This document shows positions 30,116 through 35,346 of a DNA stretch of 35,346 nt, piece after piece. Location of the stretch: positions 1-35,346 of the forward strand of contig KV921179.1 of the NCBI GenBank assembly GCA_002081555.1, given 5' to 3'. Under the pieces are notes generated by a model that saw only the letters and a list, made by a program, of their open reading frames with translations, ran no database searches and was not told the DNA's origin. The translations under genes and the position numbers were made by a program. Within the stretch, counting starts at the first letter, position 1. Every line of letters starts with the position of its first letter. This stretch comes from Protostelium mycophagum. Its lineage: Eukaryota; Evosea; Variosea; Protosteliida; Protosteliaceae.

Positions 30116-30229
30116 GTTCGTCACGAGGGCTTCCCAAGTGGTCTCCCACCTTAGTACTGGCCTCGCTCAGACACGCTTGACTTCGCAGTGCGGCAAGGGA
30201 TGCGGTAGACTGTGTCGATATGAACGAAC
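30116..30229 (-). rRNA. 5S ribosomal RNA
   Basis: Read on the minus strand, the terminal stem GTTCGT pairs with ACGAAC. Internal landmarks of 5S are in place: GCGAAGTCAAGC (box A region, canonical GGAAGCTAAGC), GAGGCCAGTACT (canonical CCTGGTTAGTACT) and GGTGGGAGACCACTTGGGAA (canonical GGATGGGAGACCGCCTGGGAA). At 114 nt it is slightly shorter than the usual 119-121. A TTTT (30102-30105 on the minus strand) follows 11 nt downstream as a Pol III terminator. It is a single dispersed copy between two protein genes. Divergence from consensus leaves open that it is a variant or decayed copy. Confidence 0.85.
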
Positions 30230-30316
30230 CCGCAAACTTCGCAGGTTTATGTGTACAAAATCCTCTCCACTATTTGAAACGATTTTTGTGCAATTGAAAA
30301 TTTCAGGTTTGGTATT

Positions 30317-31340
30317 TCACCAACAGATACGATTTAACTTGGTGTTAGGTTTGTGGTAAACTTTGCATCTGTTATAGAGGTTGATCTTGTCTGTTTGATA
30401 TATTGTTACCTTGAATGTGTATTTCCTCTTTTCGAAGTGGATGTCTTCAAGTTGTAGACGCTCGACCAACCGGTGCATTCCTGAAGAGACGAAGACTACG
30501 CGTGAATTTTCGTTGATTATTCCTGAGGATACCCACTCCTCAACTACAACGACCTGTCACCATTTTACATCTGTAACTTTGCATATGACAGACATTCGTC
30601 CAAGAATTGAAGCAAGCGTGATATACTTTTTTGTACAATTTGGAAATAGAATCACCTGTGACAGATAGTTCACTTGCCACGTCATCTCCTGTCCATCTTC
30701 TGTCATCTTCCTCTCATTTGATTGCAACCCCTAAAGATATCACGTGTCATGTCGTGATGACATCGCTGTGGTCGTACCGCATTCAAGATCACATGATCAA
30801 GAGGAGGGAGCTCCCCAGTACGAAATTTCTTGGATAATTCGGCCGCAAAAGAACGGACGGAAGATAACTTTGAGCATTCCATTTCAAAAACGAGAACATT
30901 TGGGGGCTGAATCGTTTAGTACAAAAGCATTTCTGTTCCAACTTTATAGAGGATGTTATTGTTGTCTGCGACATGATAAACAGTGAAGATTCAATCACGA
31001 TGAAGATCGAAATGAGTCACCTCTTTAGAATGTTGTCTGGCGTATTCTGCAATTTCTTTGGAGGCGGAGTCCCCCTTCTCTTTGGTCCTGACAGCCAGAA
31101 TGAGAGTCTTAATGTCTAAACAGGCAAAGACCTAAGCAGCATCAGTAGCAAATTGATCAAATGGACTCACCTTTGCAGTGGCCAAACCGATCCCAGTGTT
31201 TGCTCTAAGGTCAATTACTCACAGTTTGATCAAAGAAGGTCATACCCTGTGATGAGGACACATTTTCCCTTCAGAGAGGCGTTTCCAATAAAAGAAGAAG
31301 CAGGGTGCATCTTAACGTTAGGGTCTTTCTTGTAGTGCAT
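30317..31340 (-). CDS. short-chain dehydrogenase/reductase, C-terminus missing
   Basis: Six exons: 31246-31340, 31171-31204, 31021-31131, 30779-30906, 30656-30731 and one starting at 30553. The Rossmann core is intact: GKCVLITGANTGIGLATAK (TGxxxGxG cofactor motif), LILAVRTKEKG, the LSSVRSFAAEL helix, LDHVILNAG (NAG motif), MTEDGQEMTWQVNYLSQ and NSRVVFVSSGMHRL (active-site Ser strand). This is the retinol dehydrogenase/WWOX-like subgroup. The last exon reads EDIHFEKRKYTFK. Reading on gives IYQTDKINLYN, which contains a Y-x-x-x-K, and then TGA at 30317. A GTAACA donor at 30409 is the alternative. Either way the usual final ~100 residues are absent, and a 5S rRNA gene occupies that place. Cytosolic or ER substrate unknown. 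Confidence 0.78.
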
Positions 31341-31474
31341 CGTGATGTTTTTTTGTTGTGAGTCTTGACCCTGAAGCGGCTTGATTTTTCGGGGAAACCA
31401 AATATGACGTAATAATTCAAGTCCGTTAAGATCCGTTTTTTATCTACAGGGCACAGAGCCTTGTTTTAGAGTGT

Positions 31475-31490
31475 GGTGTTAAATAACACC
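31475..31490 (-). promoter_or_regulatory. histone mRNA 3' stem-loop
   Basis: On the minus strand GGTGTTATTTAACACC forms a 6-bp stem and ATTT loop, followed by ACAC. This fits the replication-dependent histone stem-loop (GG at the base, U-A closing pair, four-base loop, ACC(C)A-like tail). It begins about 50 nt after the H3 stop. It implies SLBP-dependent, non-polyadenylated, S-phase-coupled H3 mRNA. Confidence 0.85.
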
Positions 31491-31539
31491 GTTTTGTGGT
31501 TTTCTGACAGCAAATTGCCTTGTGGTAGCTCGTACCCCT

Positions 31540-32059
31540 TTAAGCACGCTCTCCTCTGATTCTTCTGGCCAACTGAATGTCCTTGTTCATGATGGTCACT
31601 CTCTTGGCGTGGATAGCGCAGAGGTTAGAGTCCTCGAATAGACCGACGAGGTATGCTTCGGAGGCCTCCTGAAGAGCGGCGATAGCGGAAGACTGGAATC
31701 TAAGATCGGTCTTGTAGTCCTGGGCGATCTCACGAACAAGTCTCTGGAAGGGAAGCTTTCTGATCAAAAGCTCAGTGGACTTCTGGTACTTTCTGATCTC
31801 TCTGAGAGCGACGGTACCGGGCTTGAATCTGTGGGGCTTCTTGACACCTCCACCTTGCACTGCGGACTTTCTGGCGGCCTTGTTGCTGCGAGGAAATCAG
31901 AATCATGCCAGAAAAAAATGGAGAAAGGGCCGGTCGAGATCACTCACGCTACGTGCTTTCTGGGTGCTTTTCCTCCTAAAGAGAGTCAAAATCTATTAGG
32001 TATCATCCTTAAGTCAACACACCTGTGGATTTACGGGCTGTTTGCTTGGTACGGGCCAT
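31540..32059 (-). CDS. histone H3, divergent, with two introns
   Basis: Three exons (32023-32059, 31948-31975, 31540-31885) give 136 codons. The tail starts [18 protein letters not shown], so K4, K9, S10, K14 and K18 are kept. Then it differs: [19 protein letters not shown] in place of the usual QLATKAARKSAPATGGVKK. K23, K27, S28 and K36 remain. The core histone fold is standard ([33 protein letters not shown]) with [28 protein letters not shown] and TIMNKDIQ (usual P121 is Asn). Introns of 47 and 62 nt are unusual for a histone gene that also has the 3' stem-loop. PRR11-like diverges upstream, across E2F-type sites. It could be the main H3 or a variant; other copies are not in view. Confidence 0.95.
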
Positions 32060-32411
32060 TGCTTTCTGCTGCTTTTGAAATTATGATCCAACTGTGATCC
32101 ATTTTGAAAATATGTCGACAATAATGACATATTTCTACCATTATGTCACAAGTTTCTACCGCATCACTCACTCATCGGATCATAAACGTCGACTCTCAGA
32201 AAGAATTTAACGCGGGAAATTCTTGCGCGGGACACGATCTTTGGAAACCAGAACCCGTTTTACCAGATGACTGGGGCAAGATGTCTGAATTTTCCGCACA
32301 AAAGGGGTTCAAACACAAAATTAGGCTTTCCCGCTCGCGCGGCCTGATTTAAATTTTGAGTGGGCTGTCTTTCGGTGGACATTTTCCCGTTGTTGATATA
32401 AACAGAGACCC
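32060..32411. promoter_or_regulatory. bidirectional H3/PRR11-like promoter with E2F-type sites
   Basis: The 352-bp divergent region contains GCGGGAAA at 32212-32219 and TTTCCCGC at 32327-32334, both exact matches to the E2F consensus TTTSSCGC. Further partial sites are GCGCGGGA (32225-32232) and TTTTCCCG (about 32382). A TATA-like GATATAAAC lies about 15 bp before the PRR11-like ATG. This predicts shared G1/S expression. Confidence 0.65.
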
Positions 32412-33684
32412 ATGGTACTCACTGATAGAGCTCGTGAGAAGCGTAGAATCAACAAACAGGTGACAGCTCTGATGGGAAATGTGATATCAGATCACTGAAA
32501 TAAGCAGATTCTTCGAGCTATCAATGACGGACGTATCAGAGAACCTGAGGCTCTGTTTGGAAGCGAACTTGTGGTTCAGTTCCACGAAGAGCCAAAGCCA
32601 CTTTTTGTATGGCTATTGTCAATGTTGTGCTTTCCTTTGATTGCTCTTGGCGAGATCATCGTCTCCATTCTTAACTTTCCAATTCTTGGAGTGAGTATTT
32701 TGAATGTGAATGAGTCAGAATCTTACTTCTCACAGCTAAGTACCTTCTTAAGATGGTTTGTTGGACCTTCCGAATTATCTTTGGAGAGCCAAACCATCAT
32801 CAAAACTCTTCATTACCGTGTATTACTTCTCGAAAACCAGATCAAAGAGATGGAAAGCAGACCCAACTCATTTATGTATTCTGCCATGTCTGCAATCCCA
32901 GCTGCTCCTGCAGCTCCAGCCGAAGAGGTCTTCGCACCACCTCCACCACCACCTGCAGCACCACCTCCACCACCTCCTCTTAAAGCTTCGACACCTCTGG
33001 TCATCCGCAAAAAGGTTTGAATAACGAATCTATACGATGTCTAATCATGATCAAGGTTGTCATGAGCACCCCCGGTGCCGCCACACCTCTTAAGGCTGAA
33101 AAATCATTTTCGATCTCAGTCAACGACATTAAGAATGTGAGGTTAAGAAGTTCAACAAGACCCACAGCAGTTTCTCCTCTCGGCGATATTTCCAACAGAC
33201 CAGAAGAGACGGTGAGTCATAGACATCGAGTTTCTTCATCACTTCCAACACCATTTTTGGCCTCACAAAATGACACGATCGTCTGTGGACATGCCTTAGA
33301 ACAGAAGTATAGACGAATAACAAACCTCAGATATCCCCGAAGCGAAGGATCATCACCATGAGGAAGATGACGTACTCCAGCCCCAAAACTTTGGGCCAGT
33401 TGGTGACGTCACCAACAAAGATCGCCATGCAGGCCAAAATGCTCAGAAGAGTTGATAAGAGTCCAGGAGGCACGCCCATGAAGGACTGCACAACCCCAAT
33501 GAAGGAAAACATAGCTCAGGTAACTTTGATTCTATTTTTAGACAAGCTTGCAAATCTTTCACGAATTTCTGGTGACTGGTCTTGAAATATTCTGAATTTA
33601 GAACAGGGTGCGTTGTCTCCTTACCAAGCTCTTCAAAAACGGTTGATACCGAGAGATTCCCCACCCCAAGGGATCAGAGTTTAA
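32412..33684 (+). CDS. PRR11: PRR11-like proline-rich protein
   Basis: Six exons: 32412-32459, 32508-32690, 32736-33014, 33056-33211, 33331-33519 and 33607-33684, all in phase. The N-terminus MVLTDRAREKRRINKQ leads to a hydrophobic segment (LFVWLLSMLCFPLIALGEII), a short coiled coil (TLHYRVLLLENQIKEME) and a polyproline block (PPPPPPAAPPPPPPLK). Two landmarks match PRR11 and, more loosely, MTFR1: SISVNDIKNVRLRSS and LRRVDKSPGGTPMKD...KENIA, then GALSPYQALQKRLIPRDSPP to the end. PRR11 is a cell-cycle-regulated protein linked to actin/Arp2/3 control in mammals; the polyproline block fits a WH1/profilin/SH3 ligand. The 3' end and 3' UTR are duplicated just downstream. Confidence 0.75.
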
Positions 33685-33786
33685 AATGTGCATCTTTGAC
33701 TTGTACTCAAAAATGTCGACAATAAATCAGAATGTAGATCTCAGTATCCCCACTTATTGAAATTAATTCTGCTCGTCACAATCGTC
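33664..33786 (+). repeat. direct repeat copy 1: PRR11-like stop and 3' UTR
   Basis: It starts in the last codons (CCCCAAGGGATCAGAG) and runs through the AATAAA-type signal (GACAATAAATCAG) to CACAATCGTC. It matches 33857-33973, apart from a few bases missing in copy 2. Confidence 0.88.
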
Positions 33787-33856
33787 CACGATGTCCAAGG
33801 CGATCAGGATTTCATTCGATTTGGTTTATTTGCCCAGATACAAAAGTAAGGAAAGA

Positions 33857-33973
33857 CCCCAAGGGATCAGAGTTTAAAATGTGCATCTTTGACTTGTACT
33901 CAAAAATGTCGACAATAAATCAGAATGTAGATCTCAGTATTCCCACTTATTAATTCTGCTCGTCACAATCGTC
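33857..33973 (+). repeat. direct repeat copy 2
   Basis: Copy of 33664-33786 at 193-bp spacing, lacking about 6 bp near TTATTGAAATTAATT. It carries a second poly(A)-type signal, so the gene may have two 3' ends. Confidence 0.88.
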
Positions 33974-34289
33974 GTCCATAAAAGAGCAACCTCAGCTACT
34001 TTGTCAATCATTAAAGAATGTAGCTTGGCATGTTCATATTGTCAAAGGAGACAATGGATTATCTCGGTTTGATACTGTAATTCTTCACGATAGCTACCGC
34101 AGTCTTTTGAATGGATATCCAAATTTCTGATTTATAAAAGAAAAATCAATCTATTTATAGTTTTTTTATCTGGCAAAGTATATTTCGCAGCTAATTGATC
34201 CTCTGTGCACCAAAACGTGAGTCGTTTCTTTGGTGAAAGTTTTAAATGAGAATTTGTTTGGAATTAAAAAATTAAAAGAGGTGATTACA
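33974..34289. other. intergenic, nothing recognised
   Basis: AT-rich sequence between the repeated PRR11-like 3' UTR and the tRNA-Phe gene. I see no frame, RNA or element here. Confidence 0.5.
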
Positions 34290-34362
34290 TGCCACAAACG
34301 TGGATCGAACACGTGACCTTTAGATCTTCAGTCTAACGCTCTCCCAACTGAGCTATTGCGGC
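34290..34362 (-). tRNA. tRNA-Phe(GAA)
   Basis: A 73-nt cloverleaf: acceptor GCCGCAA with TTGTGGC (one G-U pair), D-arm AGCTCAGTTGGGAGAGC, anticodon loop CTGAAGA with anticodon GAA, T-arm CACGTGTTCGATCCACG and discriminator A73. No intron. It is an independent intergenic gene, on the minus strand. Confidence 0.97.
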
Positions 34363-34688
34363 GAGTTGTAGATCGCCTTCTGACATCTGTCAGAATCAAG
34401 CTGATGATGTGTGCATCGTTTACGCTTTTTTCTGTGGTCTTGTGGGGTGTGGCAAAGCACTGAGGTCAGTCAGAACGAAAAATCTTTCATTTGAATAGTA
34501 AAGCTTAACCAGAGCAAAGGTCATCATTCGATTTTAATTTCTACTGAACTCGGTGAATATTTTTGATGAATTTATGCAATAAAGGACATTTGTTGTTATA
34601 AGAGGGGTGTGATACATCCTCACTGTTGTAGACGGTATTGTGGAGATCAACTCGTCGTGACCTCACGGCAGGTTGTAAAAAGTAAAGC

Positions 34689-34708
34689 CGACCCTCCATG
34701 GAGGGTCG
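34689..34708. repeat. 20-bp perfect palindrome CGACCCTCC-ATGGAGG-GTCG
   Basis: A perfect inverted repeat without a spacer, flanked by GC on the left and AG on the right. It has the same (C)CGAC...GTCG outer arms as the palindromes at 4386 and 11128. Confidence 0.8.
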
Positions 34709-34906
34709 AGATGCTTATCTGTACACACAATACTGGGTTTCTGGGTTGTCTTGTGGTTCCCAAAGGGCTCGATATTAACCCTCCGTTCACCTCTGTGATC
34801 AGCTGCATGGTGAGGATCTGAAAAAGATCAGTGACGGATTTGGTGGCCAAATATGATCGCTGATCGATCATCTAAATAGCCGAGAAATACTCTATACCGG
34901 TTCAAG

Positions 34907-35346
34907 ATGGAAAGGAGGCTCGGAGATGAGCCAGAGGGAAACATTTTACCAAGTCTTCTCAAAATGGTTGTGCCGACAGTATGAGGTCAAAGGTGGGCAT
35001 CAGGTGGGTGGTAATCTCTTTCTGAGGAGAGATCCTGAAGATTAGAGATGTATTGGTATCAAAAAGAACTGGATGTTGATCCGAATGGTTCTGTTGAGAT
35101 TATAATAAATAAATTGGTGCATTTCTTCTGTCCCTCTTCATTGAGAAGGCAGTTGGGTGATATCACGATCTGAAATTCTTAGTCCTTTGATATTAATCAA
35201 GATGGATTGGAGAAGATGAATTGCAGAAAAGTGCTCACCGACCAACACCAGCTGTTACTGTAGTAGGCCTCGGTCTATCGGCCCTCGTTGGGTATATTTT
35301 GGCCTTGTTGGCCGTTGGTGATCCGTGATGGAAATTTTTCGGAGTT
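34907..35346 (+). other. possible partial gene at the right edge
   Basis: On the plus strand a short frame starts MERRLGDEPEGNILPSLLKM (34907). Another starting near 35047 reads MYWYQKELDVDPNGSVEIII to a TGA at about 35171. At the very end, TPAVTVVGLGLSALVGYILA looks like a membrane segment. On the minus strand, donor-like GGTCGGTGAGC (about 35240) and the frame TANKAKIYPTRADRPRPT offer a rival reading. The strand cannot be decided, so I give no product. Confidence 0.25.

Noticed and set aside
32813-33010. Gly/Ala-rich minus-strand frame
   Set aside because: Antisense of the polyproline exon of the PRR11-like gene.
1-35346. search for CRISPR arrays, bacterial operons or spliceosomal snRNA genes
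   Set aside because: No spaced identical repeats, no Shine-Dalgarno operons, and no U1-U6 core sequences were seen. The window is spliceosomal eukaryotic DNA.

Overview
This is a gene-dense eukaryotic nuclear window. The genes are cut by many short spliceosomal introns (about 34 to 280 nt, usually GTGAG at the donor and often TTGTAG at the acceptor). AATAAA-type signals follow several stops, and neighbouring genes are very close. The gene set (POP1, URI, CCDC93, exocyst SEC6, a PRR11-like protein, and histone H3 with a 3' histone stem-loop) points to an opisthokont, most likely on the animal side (a protist relative of animals or an early-branching lineage). A Zn2Cys6-PAS regulator is more fungal in flavour. 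The species cannot be fixed from sequence alone. Exon models are hand-read translations joined at GT/AG sites, so internal boundaries are approximate.

Left third (1-8.95 kb, mostly minus strand): a small unrecognised gene; about 2.5 kb of duplicated, decaying sequence; a Fic-domain gene that looks broken; a mariner-like MITE with TA flanks; a possible retroelement remnant; a small F-box ORF; then POP1, the large RNase P/MRP protein, with a tRNA-Cys gene inside one of its introns.

Middle (8.99-18.6 kb): URI (plus) diverges from POP1 across 41 bp. A decayed copy of an exon from the secreted ADP-ribosyltransferase-like gene at 16.9-18.5 kb follows. Next come a tandem-C2 protein ending in NPF motifs (plus), a convergent unrecognised gene, a Zn2Cys6-PAS regulator (minus), a palindromic MITE, a 100-N assembly gap, and the ADP-ribosyltransferase-like gene itself.

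Right half (18.7-35.3 kb): CCDC93 (minus) and exocyst SEC6/EXOC3 (plus) diverge from an 84-bp gap. Then, on the minus strand, a peptidyl-tRNA-hydrolase-like protein lacking the catalytic residues, a small basic/coiled-coil gene, a 5S rRNA gene, a C-terminally truncated short-chain dehydrogenase, and a divergent histone H3. A PRR11-like gene diverges from H3 across a promoter with E2F-type sites. A tRNA-Phe gene and an unresolved right edge finish the window.

Themes are tRNA biology (POP1, tRNA-Cys, PTH-like, tRNA-Phe, 5S), membrane traffic (CCDC93, SEC6, C2-NPF) and cell-cycle expression (H3, PRR11). A set of short GC-rich palindromes recurs in introns and gene flanks.
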